A DNA stretch of 64,000 bases from AP-15 sp963818695. GTDB taxonomy: Bacteria > Pseudomonadota > Alphaproteobacteria > ATCC43930 > CGMCC-115725. The DNA is taken from assembly GCA_963818695.1 (NCBI GenBank), contig CAWFTG010000009.1, forward strand, positions 682,001-746,000. Direction: 5' to 3'. Within the stretch, counting starts at the first letter, position 1. Every line of letters starts with the position of its first letter. Under the pieces are notes generated by a model. That model was not told the origin of the DNA and did no database searches. It saw nothing but the letters and a program-made list of their open reading frames with translations. Of this stretch, positions 1 to 8,927 are shown in pieces. Position numbers and translations under genes: made by a program.

Positions 1-3000
1 GTGAAGCCATCGGCATGTCGAAGGAGGAGATCCTCGCCAACTTCTACGGGACAATAACCTTTCGGCGCGGCGATCAGGGTTGGATGACGCCGTTCAGGGA
101 AGCGAGTTTCAAAGGCAAGCTGACAAGCGATCTGCTCGATGCCCGCACCGGTGAGGTCGCGTTACCAGCGGCCGAGCGGATGACACCCCGTGTAGCGAGG
201 CGGTTACGCGAGGAAGGACTGACCGATGTGCTCGTCCCGGAGGAGGAGCTGATCGGCCGGTATTTCGCCTCGGATCTGATCAATGAGGAGACTGGCGAGG
301 TTTATTTCGAGGCTGGCGACGAGATCACCGGGGCGACGCTGGCACAATTAGCTGCGATCGGCATCGAAGAGTTGCCGGTGCTCGATTTCGATCACGTCAG
401 CGTCGGGCCCTACATCCGCAACACACTTGCGATCGATAAAAATGCGACCCGCGAGGACGCGCTGATCGACATCTACCGCGTGATGCGCCCGGGCGAGCCG
501 CCGACCCTGGAAACGGCCGAGGCGCTCTTCAACAGCCTGTTCTTCGACCCGGAGCGTTACGATCTGTCGGCGGTCGGCCGTGTCAAAATGAATTCCCGGC
601 TCGGCCTCTCGACCGACAATTCAGTGCGCACCCTGCGCAAAGCGGACATCCTGTCAATTCTTAAGGTATTGGTCGATCTGAAGGACGGCCGCGGCGAAAT
701 CGACGACATCGATCATCTCGGCAATCGCCGGGTCCGCTCGGTCGGCGAGCTGATGGAAAACCAATACCGCGTCGGACTGTTGCGCATGGAGCGGGCAATC
801 CGTGAGCGCATGAGCTCGGTCGAGATCGACACGGTCATGCCGCACGATCTGATCAATGCAAAACCGGCGGCGGCGGCGGTGCGCGAGTTCTTCGGCTCGT
901 CGCAGCTGTCGCAGTTCATGGACCAGACAAACCCGCTGTCGGAGATTACCCACAAGCGGCGCCTGTCGGCTCTCGGCCCCGGTGGATTGACGCGCGAGCG
1001 CGCCGGCTTCGAGGTACGTGACGTACACCCAACTCACTACGGCCGGATCTGCCCGATCGAGACCCCGGAAGGCCCGAATATCGGCTTGATCAACAGCCTG
1101 GCAACTTATGCGCGTGTCAATCAGTACGGGTTCATCGAAAGCCCCTACCGTCGGGTGGTCGACGGCCGGGTAACCGACGAGGTTGTCTACTTGTCGGCGA
1201 TGGACGAGGGTCGCTACGCGATCGCGCAAGCCAATGTTGAAACCGATGCCGAAGACCGAATAACGGCCGATCTGACGAATTGCCGCAAGGGCGGAGATTT
1301 CGTCATGACCCGGCCGGAAGACATCGACCTGATCGATGTCTCGCCCAAGCAGCTGGTTTCTGTCGCGGCGGCGCTGATCCCGTTCCTGGAGAACGACGAC
1401 GCAAACCGGGCCCTGATGGGGTCGAACATGCAGCGCCAGGCGGTACCGCTGATCCGCGCCGAGGCGCCGCTCGTCGGCACCGGCATGGAAGAGACCGTCG
1501 CCCGCGATTCCGGCGTCACCATCATCGCGCGGCGCTCGGGGATCGTCGACCAAGTCGATGCGACCCGCATCGTCGTTCGCGCGACGGCGGAGACCTCGAC
1601 AGCCGCCTCGGGCGTCGACATTTACAATCTCCTCAAATTCCAGCGCTCGAACCAGAACACCTGCATCACCCAGCGCCCGCTGGTCAAAGTTGGGGATCAG
1701 GTGACGGCAGGCGATATCATCGCTGATGGTCCCTCGACGCAGCTTGGCGAGCTGGCGCTCGGGCGCAATGTGCTGTGCGCCTTTATGCCGTGGAACGGGT
1801 ACAATTTCGAGGATTCGATCCTGATTTCTGAGCGAATCGTGTCCGACGACGTATTCACCTCGATCCATATCGAAGAATTCGAGGTAATGGCGCGCGACAC
1901 CAAGCTCGGGCAGGAAGAGATCACGCGCGACATTCCGAACGTCGGCGAGGAGGCACTGAAAAACCTCGACGAAGCCGGGATCGTCTATATCGGCGCCGAG
2001 GTCAAACCCGGCGACATCCTGGTCGGCAAGGTCACCCCGAAAGGCAAGTCGCCGATGACTCCGGAAGAGAAGCTTCTTCGCGCGATTTTTGGGGAAAAGG
2101 CTTCCGATGTGCGCGACACCTCGCTGCGACTTCCGCCGGGTGTGTCCGGCACGATCGTCGAGGTGCGGGTGTTCTCGCGGCGTGGCGTTGACAAGGACGA
2201 GCGCGCACTGGCGATCGAACGGGCCGAGATCGAGCGGTTGGCGAAGGACCGCGATGACGAGCGCGCAATCCTCGAGCGCAGCTTCGCCGCACGGCTCAAG
2301 GAGCTGTTGCTCGGTCAAACGGCGGTCGGAGGCCCCAGGGGAATGAAGTCGGGGACCGAGATCACCGAGGAGGTGCTGGCCGAAAGTCCCCCGGCACTGT
2401 GGCGGCAAATCTCGATCCGTGACGATGCAAGGATGGCGGATGTCGAGAGTTTGAAGAAGCAGATGGAGGATGCCGTCGCAGCGCTCACAGCGCGATTTGA
2501 GAGCAAAGTTGAAAAACTGCAGCGCGGGGACGAGCTGCCGCCCGGCGTGATGAAGATGGTCAAGGTGTTTGTCGCCGTAAAACGCAAGCTGCAGCCAGGC
2601 GACAAAATGGCCGGCCGGCATGGCAATAAGGGCGTCATCTCGCGTATCGTGCCCTCCGAGGACATGCCCTATCTCGAGGACGGGACACCGGTCGACATTG
2701 TGTTAAACCCGCTCGGCGTGCCGAGCCGCATGAATGTCGGCCAGATTCTCGAGACGCATCTCGGTTGGGCTGCGGCGGGTCTAGGTCGGCGCATCGGCGA
2801 CGTGCTGGCCAATGTGCAGCGTGGCACAGCCGACGGCGAGCTGCGCGGCCTCGTCGGCGAGATGTACCAGGGCGAGCAGAAGGCCGAAATCGATCGTCTT
2901 CCGGACGAGGATCTGATCGAGCTGGCCGGCAATCTCGCTCACGGCGTGCCGGTCGCCAGCCCGGTGTTCGACGGTGCCCGGGAGGAAGATATCATCGCGA

Positions 3001-3443
3001 TGCTGGAGGGAGCGGGTCTCTCGTCCTCAGGCCAAGTTACGCTGATCGACGGGCGCACCGGCGAGGCATTCGACCGTCAAGTGACCGTCGGCTACATCTA
3101 CATGATGAAGCTGCATCACTTGGTAGACGACAAGATCCATGCGCGATCGATCGGTCCGTACAGCCTCGTCACACAGCAGCCGCTCGGCGGCAAGGCACAG
3201 TTCGGCGGCCAGCGGTTCGGCGAAATGGAGGTTTGGGCACTGGAGGCCTACGGCGCGGCATACACCTTGCAGGAGATGCTCACGGTCAAGTCGGACGACG
3301 TTTCCGGCCGGACTAAGGTGTATGAGGCGATCGTAAGGGGCGACGACAATTTTGAGGCCGGCATTCCTGAATCCTTCAACGTGCTGGTCAAGGAATTGCG
3401 GTCGCTGGGCCTCAATGTCGAGCTAGAGCAGCGCGGCTATTGA
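1..3443 (+). CDS. rpoB: RNA polymerase beta subunit, 5'-truncated by window edge
   Basis: Beta subunit of the core RNA polymerase; it forms one jaw of the active-site cleft and binds rifampicin. The reading frame is open from base 3 and enters the window in the conserved stretch before GMSKEEIL, so the first roughly 230 residues lie upstream. The methionine at 15 is internal, not the start. The rifampicin region (FFGSSQLSQFMDQTNPLSE, bases about 888-950, then KRRLSALGPGG) carries the usual drug-sensitive residues. The C-terminal part has the GDKMAGRHGNKG and GGKAQFGGQRFGEMEVWALE blocks and ends normally. rpoC follows after 135 bases that contain a palindromic repeat. Confidence 0.98.
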   Translation, partial: EAIGMSKEEILANFYGTITFRRGDQGWMTPFREASFKGKLTSDLLDARTGEVALPAAERMTPRVARRLREEGLTDVLVPEEELIGRYFASDLINEETGEVYFEAGDEITGATLAQLAAIGIEELPVLDFDHVSVGPYIRNTLAIDKNATREDALIDIYRVMRPGEPPTLETAEALFNSLFFDPERYDLSAVGRVKMNSRLGLSTDNSVRTLRKADILSILKVLVDLKDGRGEIDDIDHLGNRRVRSVGELMENQYRVGLLRMERAIRERMSSVEIDTVMPHDLINAKPAAAAVREFFGSSQLSQFMDQTNPLSEITHKRRLSALGPGGLTRERAGFEVRDVHPTHYGRICPIETPEGPNIGLINSLATYARVNQYGFIESPYRRVVDGRVTDEVVYLSAMDEGRYAIAQANVETDAEDRITADLTNCRKGGDFVMTRPEDIDLIDVSPKQLVSVAAALIPFLENDDANRALMGSNMQRQAVPLIRAEAPLVGTGMEETVARDSGVTIIARRSGIVDQVDATRIVVRATAETSTAASGVDIYNLLKFQRSNQNTCITQRPLVKVGDQVTAGDIIADGPSTQLGELALGRNVLCAFMPWNGYNFEDSILISERIVSDDVFTSIHIEEFEVMARDTKLGQEEITRDIPNVGEEALKNLDEAGIVYIGAEVKPGDILVGKVTPKGKSPMTPEEKLLRAIFGEKASDVRDTSLRLPPGVSGTIVEVRVFSRRGVDKDERALAIERAEIERLAKDRDDERAILERSFAARLKELLLGQTAVGGPRGMKSGTEITEEVLAESPPALWRQISIRDDARMADVESLKKQMEDAVAALTARFESKVEKLQRGDELPPGVMKMVKVFVAVKRKLQPGDKMAGRHGNKGVISRIVPSEDMPYLEDGTPVDIVLNPLGVPSRMNVGQILETHLGWAAAGLGRRIGDVLANVQRGTADGELRGLVGEMYQGEQKAEIDRLPDEDLIELAGNLAHGVPVASPVFDGAREEDIIAMLEGAGLSSSGQVTLIDGRTGEAFDRQVTVGYIYMMKLHHLVDDKIHARSIGPYSLVTQQPLGGKAQFGGQRFGEMEVWALEAYGAAYTLQEMLTVKSDDVSGRTKVYEAIVRGDDNFEAGIPESFNVLVKELRSLGLNVELEQRGY

Positions 3444-3474
3444 CCGAAAGCCGTCGATTGAGCGTTTCCGTTTT

Positions 3475-3553
3475 TGTCGCCCCCGCGGAAGCGGGGGCCC
3501 AGCGGGGCAGAGGTCAACTCAGTTCCCCTGGGTACCCGCTTTCGCGGGCATGA
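3475..3553. repeat. REP/BIME-type palindromic repeat between rpoB and rpoC
   Basis: Two inverted GC-rich hairpins face each other: GCCCCCGC/GCGGGGGC at 3479-3486 and 3491-3498, and CCCGC/GCGGG at 3535-3539 and 3544-3548. The right half reverse-complemented closely matches the left half (GTC...CCCGCGGAAGCGGG...CCAG), so the unit is a symmetrical pair. The same unit recurs at 25039-25111. An upstream in-frame start at 3474 would translate this repeat as protein, which argues against using it as the rpoC start. It may also affect rpoBC transcript stability, which is inference. Confidence 0.85.
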
Positions 3554-3578
3554 CGGCCAATTCCGAAAGGGATCGTTG

Positions 3579-6500
3579 ATGAACGAGTTGATGAACATCT
3601 TTGGCCAAGTTAGCGGGCCGCAGAGTTTCGATCAGATCCGGATCTCGATCGCCAGCCCGGAGCGCATTCGCTCATGGTCCTACGGCGAGATCAAGAAGCC
3701 GGAGACGATCAATTACCGGACGTTCAAACCGGAGCGCGATGGGCTGTTCTGCGCCCGGATCTTTGGACCGATCAAGGATTATGAATGCTTGTGCGGCAAG
3801 TACAAGCGCATGAAGTATCGCGGCATCATTTGCGAAAAGTGTGGGGTCGAGGTGACCTTGTCCAAAGTTCGGCGAGACCGCATGGGCCACGTCGAGCTCG
3901 CCTCGCCGGTCGCGCACATTTGGTTTCTGAAGTCGCTGCCGAGCCGCATCGGATTATTACTCGACATGACGCTAAAGGACCTCGAAAGGGTGCTCTATTT
4001 CGAGAACTACGTTGTGATCGAACCGGGGCTGACCCCGCTGAAACAGCATCAGCTGCTCAACGAAGACGAGTATTTGAAGGCTCAGGACGATTACGGCGAC
4101 GACCAGTTCACGGCCTCGATTGGGGCCGAGGCGCTGCGCACGATGCTGTCCGCCATCGATCTGGCCGAGGAGAAGGAAAGGCTGCGCGACGAGCTGCGCG
4201 ACACCAATTCCGAGGCGCGCCGCAAGAAACTCGTCAAGCGGCTAAAACTCGTCGAAATCCTTCATCGAATCCAACAGCCGGCCGGAATGGATGATCCTTG
4301 AGGTCGTCCCGGTCATTCCGCCGGAATTACGGCCGCTAGTGCCGCTCGATGGTGGGCGCTTTGCGACCTCCGATCTAAACGATCTCTACCGCAGAGTGAT
4401 CAACCGAAACAACCGGCTGAAGCGCCTAATCGAGCTGCGCGCCCCAGACATCATCGTGCGCAACGAAAAGCGTATGTTGCAGGAGGCGGTAGACGCGCTG
4501 TTCGACAACGGCAGGCGCGGGCAAATCATCACCGGCGCCAACAAGCGGCCGCTGAAGTCCTTGTCCGACATGTTGAAGGGCAAGCAGGGCCGATTCCGTC
4601 AGAACCTGCTCGGTAAGCGGGTCGATTATTCGGGCCGCTCGGTCATTGTGGTCGGTCCCGAGCTCAAACTGCACCAGTGCGGGCTGCCGAAGAAGATGGC
4701 GCTCGAACTGTTCAAGCCATTCATCTACTCGAAGCTCGAACTCTACGGCCTCGCCAGCACGATCAAGGCCGCCAAGCGCATGGTCGAAAAGGAACGGCCG
4801 GAGGTCTGGGATATCCTCGAGGAGGTGATCCGCGAGCATCCGGTTATGCTGAACCGCGCCCCGACGCTCCACCGCCTCGGGATTCAGGCGTTCGAGCCGG
4901 TGCTGATCGAGGGCAAGGCGATCCAGCTGCACCCGCTCGTTTGCACTGCCTTTAACGCGGATTTCGACGGCGACCAGATGGCTGTGCACGTGCCGCTATC
5001 ATTGGAGGCGCAGCTCGAGGCGCGCGTCCTGATGATGTCGACCAACAACATCCTCAGCCCGGCGAACGGCAAACCTATCATCGTGCCGTCGCAGGACATC
5101 GTGCTCGGCCTCTACCACATCACGATGGAGCGCCCGGGCGAAAAGGGCGAAGGCATGCTGTTCACCAGCATCGGCGAGATCGAGCAGGCGCTCGAATCCA
5201 AGGCGGTCTCGCTGCACGCCCGCGTTAAGGCTCGCTTCCACACTGTCGATGCCGACGGCAAGCCGGTCGTGCAGCGGGTCGAGACGACCCCCGGGCGCAT
5301 GCTGCTGTCCGAAATTCTGCCGCGCAATCCCGCGATCGGCTTCGATTTGATCAACACCCTGCTGACCAAGAAAGAGATCAGCAACGTCATCGATCAGGTC
5401 TACCGCCACTGCGGCCAGAAGGAGACAGTTATCTTCTGTGATCATCTGATGTCGCTCGGCTTCCAGCAGGCCTGCAAGGCAGGCATTTCGTTCGGCAAGG
5501 ACGATTTGATCGTGCCCGAGGAGAAGCGCCGCCTGGTCGGTGAAGCGCAGGAGCAGGTCAAGCAATATGAGCAGCAATACCAGGACGGCCTGATTACGCA
5601 GGGCGAGAAATACAACAAGGTCGTTGACGTGTGGTCACGCTGCACGGACCGCGTTGCCGAAGAGATGCTGAAGAAGATCCGCGAGCCGCAGCCCGGCGAG
5701 CCGGTCAACTCGGTATGGATGATGTCGGATTCCGGGGCGCGCGGTTCGGCGGCGCAGATCAAGCAGCTGGCCGGCATGCGCGGCTTGATGGCCAAGCCGT
5801 CGGGCGAGATCATCGAGACGCCGATCATCTCCAACTTCAAGGAGGGGCTAACCGTCCTCGAATACTTCAACTCCACCCACGGCGCCCGCAAAGGCCTCGC
5901 CGACACAGCGCTCAAGACGGCGAATTCGGGTTATCTGACCCGCAGGCTCGTCGATGTAGCGCAAGACGCGATCATCACAGAGGAAGATTGCGGCACCACG
6001 CGCGGGCTCATGACGAGCGCTGTCGTCGACGGCGGCGAAGTCATCGCGCCACTCGCCGACCGCATTCTCGGTCGCACCGCAGCGGTCGACATCCTCGATC
6101 CGCTGAGCGGTGAAGTCGTGCTTCCAGCGGGCGCACTGATCGACGAGGATGCCGTCGACCAGATCGAGCGGGCCGGGATCGATACCGTACCTATCCGCTC
6201 GGTGCTGACCTGCGAATCCCGCATCGGCGTCTGCGGCAAGTGCTACGGGCGCGACTTGGCGCGCGGTACGGTCGTCAATATCGGCGAGGCGGTCGGCGTC
6301 ATTGCCGCGCAATCGATCGGCGAACCCGGCACCCAGCTGACGATGCGTACTTTCCACATCGGCGGTGCTGCACAACGCGGTGCCGAGCAGTCTTCTGTCG
6401 AGGCCGCCTTCGACGCCAGGTTGGAAGTGAAGAACCGAAACGTCGTGATCAACTCGGCCGGCGTACCGGTGGTGATGGGCCGCAACACCGAGATTGTGCT

Positions 6501-7746
6501 GTTGGACGAAGCAGGGCGGGAAAAAGCCCGGCACCGAGTTCCGTACGGCGCGAGGCTGCTCGTCGACGATGGGGCCGAGGTCAAACGGGGTGACCGACTG
6601 GTTGAGTGGGATCCCTACACGATCCCGATCATCACCGAGAAGGACGGCATCGCGCATTACGTCGATCTGATCGAAGGCCTGTCGATGCGGGAGACGGTGG
6701 ACGAAGCGACCGGCATCTCGTCGAAAGTGGTCGTCGACTGGAAGCAGCAGCCACGTGGCAGCGATTTGCGGCCGCGGATCACGTTGCGCGACGAGGAGGG
6801 CGAGGTGCTCACCTTGGCCAACGGGCTGGAGGCGCGTTACTTCATGTCGGTCGACGCGATCCTTTCGGTCGAGAACGGGGCGCACGTCAAGGCTGGCGAC
6901 GTGCTTGCGCGCATCCCGCGCGAATCTTCAAAGACGCGTGACATCACGGGCGGTCTGCCGCGTGTCGCCGAGCTGTTCGAGGCGCGCAAGCCGAAGGATT
7001 TCGCGATCATTAGCGAAAGCGAAGGTCGCGTCGAATTCGGCAAGGACTACAAGGCGAAGCGACGCATCATCGTTGCGCCGGCCGAGGACGGCAAGGACCC
7101 GGTCGAGTACCTGATCCCCAAGGGCAAGCACATCAGCGTGCAGGAAGGCGATTACATCGAGAAGGGTGACCTCCTGATGGATGGCAACCGAGTGCCGCAC
7201 GATATTTTGCGAATCCTCGGGGTCGAGGAGCTGGCGAGCTACCTGATCAACGAGATCCAGGAGGTCTATCGCCTGCAAGGTGTGCGGATCAACGACAAGC
7301 ACATCGAGGTGATCGTCCGGCAGATGCTGCAGAAGGTGGAGATCTCCGATCCCGGCGAGACGACCTTCCTCGCCGGCGAGCAGATCGACCGGTCGGAGTT
7401 TGAGCTGGAAAACGCCAAGGTCGAGAGCGAGGGTCTGCGGCCGGCGGAAGCGCGCCCGGTGTTGCAGGGCATTACCAAGGCGAGCCTGCAGACGAACTCG
7501 TTCATCTCAGCTGCCTCTTTCCAAGAGACGACCCGCGTGTTGACCGAGGCCGCAGTCTCCGGCCGGATCGATGCGCTGACCGGTCTCAAGGAAAACGTCA
7601 TTGTAGGACGGCTGATTCCGGCGGGGACCGGCAGTGTCATCGCCCGGTTGCGCGAGGTGGCGGCCGAGCGCGACCGCGAGCTCGCTGCGATCGCTGCGAA
7701 CGAAGAGCCTGCTCAACTCGTCGAAGCCGAGAAGCAAACAGCATAA
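3579..7746 (+). CDS. rpoC: RNA polymerase beta' subunit, interrupted by a +1 frameshift
   Basis: Beta' subunit of RNA polymerase. The start ATG at 3579 follows the repeat and a GAAAGGG ribosome site. N-terminal zinc-site cysteines (CLCGKYKRMKYRGIICEKCG) and the catalytic NADFDGDQMAVH loop (bases about 4957-4992) are intact. The first frame, ending at 4301, diverges after KLVKRLKLVE; the second frame resumes with SFIESNSRPEWMILEVVPV. Removing one A from the AAA at 4255-4257 restores one protein of 1388 residues, the normal family length. The break falls in the clamp region of an essential gene. I read it as a sequencing insertion, not a genuine rpoC1/rpoC2 split. Confidence 0.95.
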
Positions 7747-7760
7747 GACCTTCGCGGCTT

Positions 7761-7795
7761 CCCTGCCATGGAGCGCAATACGTTCCATGCCAGGG
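7761..7795 (+). terminator. Hairpin downstream of rpoC
   Basis: An imperfect 12-base stem (CCCTGCCATGGA at 7761-7772 with TCCATGCCAGGG at 7784-7795, one mismatch) encloses an 11-base loop just after the rpoC stop. No run of T follows, so it is at best a weak or factor-assisted terminator, or an RNA-processing site. Confidence 0.4.
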
Positions 7796-7799
7796 GGAC

Positions 7800-7828
7800 T
7801 TGACCGGGTTGGTTTGGATCACTAGTAA
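7800..7828 (+). promoter_or_regulatory. Possible sigma-70 promoter for the str operon
   Basis: TTGACC at 7800-7805 is followed after 17 bases by TAGTAA at 7823-7828, in the 250-base rpoC-rpsL gap. The -35 element is good and the -10 is weak. It would give rpsL a leader of about 160 bases. Confidence 0.3.
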
Positions 7829-7996
7829 TATTGGCCCATTCTGGGGCTGGCCGTAGGAAGCCACCTAGACGCAGCCCGATATTAGTCCCTGGCTCGGCGC
7901 TTCTGTGAGGAGGCGGGTAAGAAATAGGTACGGAAACTCATCGACCCGGCGGCGCTATCGCCTCGGGCGGTTGGCGTCTTTGACGAGGTTGTGACG

Positions 7997-8368
7997 ATGC
8001 CGACGATAAACCAGCTGATCCGCAACCCGCGGAGGCCGGAGGTGGCACGCAACAAGGTTCCAGCGATGGAAGCTTGCCCGCAAAAGCGCGGGGTGTGCAC
8101 GCGCGTCTATACGACTACGCCGAAGAAGCCCAATTCCGCCCTGCGCAAGGTGGCGCGCGTGCGCCTCACGAACGGGTTCGAGGTGACGAGCTATATTCCC
8201 GGCGAGGGCCACAACCTGCAGGAGCACTCGGTTGTCTTGATCCGGGGTGGCCGGGTCAAGGACCTGCCCGGTGTGCGATACCACATCATCCGCGGCACGC
8301 TCGATACACAGGGTGTCAAAGACCGTCGCCAGCGCCGTTCGAAGTACGGCGCCAAGCGTCCGAAGTAG
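7997..8368 (+). CDS. rpsL: 30S ribosomal protein S12
   Basis: Decoding-centre protein of the small subunit. It is 123 residues long, exactly the family length, when started at ATG 7997 (MPTINQLI). The GTG two codons upstream is in frame but the GAGGT at 7985-7989 is correctly spaced for 7997. The streptomycin-target loops TTPKKPNSALRK and the region around GRVKDLPGVRYH are wild type in appearance. It heads the rpsL-rpsG-fusA-tuf (str) group. Confidence 0.97.
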   Translation: MPTINQLIRNPRRPEVARNKVPAMEACPQKRGVCTRVYTTTPKKPNSALRKVARVRLTNGFEVTSYIPGEGHNLQEHSVVLIRGGRVKDLPGVRYHIIRGTLDTQGVKDRRQRRSKYGAKRPK

Positions 8369-8378
8369 GGAGACAGTC

Positions 8379-8849
8379 ATGTCGCGCCGTCGCGCCGCGG
8401 TCAAACGCGAGGTCTTGCCGGATGCAAAATTCGGCGACAGCGTATTAACCAAATTTATGAATTGCCTTATGTACGAGGGCAAGAAGTCGGTCGCCGAACG
8501 CATCGTCTACGGGGCTTTCGACCGCATCGCCAAGCGCAGCGGGCAAGACCCTCTCCGGGTTTTCCACGACGCGCTCGGTAATGTGCGACCCGCCGTCGAG
8601 GTCCGCTCGCGCCGTGTCGGCGGCGCTACGTATCAGGTACCGGTCGAAGTGCGTACCGACCGCAGCCAGGCGCTGGCCATTCGCTGGCTCATTTCGAGTT
8701 CGCGCGGGCGCTCGGAAAACACGATGGAGGAGCGGCTTTCGGGGGAGCTACTCGATGCCGCCAACAATCGTGGCGCCGCGGTCAAGCGACGGGAGGATAC
8801 GCATCGCATGGCCGATGCGAACAAGGCCTTCTCGCACTACCGCTGGTAA
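8379..8849 (+). CDS. rpsG: 30S ribosomal protein S7
   Basis: Primary 16S rRNA-binding protein that nucleates assembly of the small-subunit head and contacts tRNA at the E site. The 156-residue length from ATG 8379 (MSRRRAAVKRE) matches the bacterial family; the open frame further upstream overlaps rpsL and is not used. AGGGA at 8367-8371 is the ribosome site. It lies 10 bases after rpsL, as in other str operons, and ends with the expected ADANKAFSHYRW tail. Confidence 0.97.
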   Translation: MSRRRAAVKREVLPDAKFGDSVLTKFMNCLMYEGKKSVAERIVYGAFDRIAKRSGQDPLRVFHDALGNVRPAVEVRSRRVGGATYQVPVEVRTDRSQALAIRWLISSSRGRSENTMEERLSGELLDAANNRGAAVKRREDTHRMADANKAFSHYRW

Positions 8850-8927
8850 CCGGCGAGCCACGTCACAACCGAAACATATCTTTCTTTGAGGACGCCCGCC
8901 TCGCGTGGCGCCCGCGGAGTTGCTTTC

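Noticed and set aside
654..2621. 655-residue open frame on the minus strand opposite rpoB
   Set aside because: It is fully antisense to a conserved gene, has no recognisable domain, and is expected from the GC-rich codon bias.
3474..3578. Upstream extension of rpoC
   Set aside because: The 35 extra residues are a translated REP palindrome; the conserved start and ribosome site are at 3579.
3579..7746. Natural split of rpoC into two subunits, as in cyanobacteria
   Set aside because: The split point differs from rpoC1/rpoC2, the pieces overlap in different frames, and one base removal restores a normal protein.
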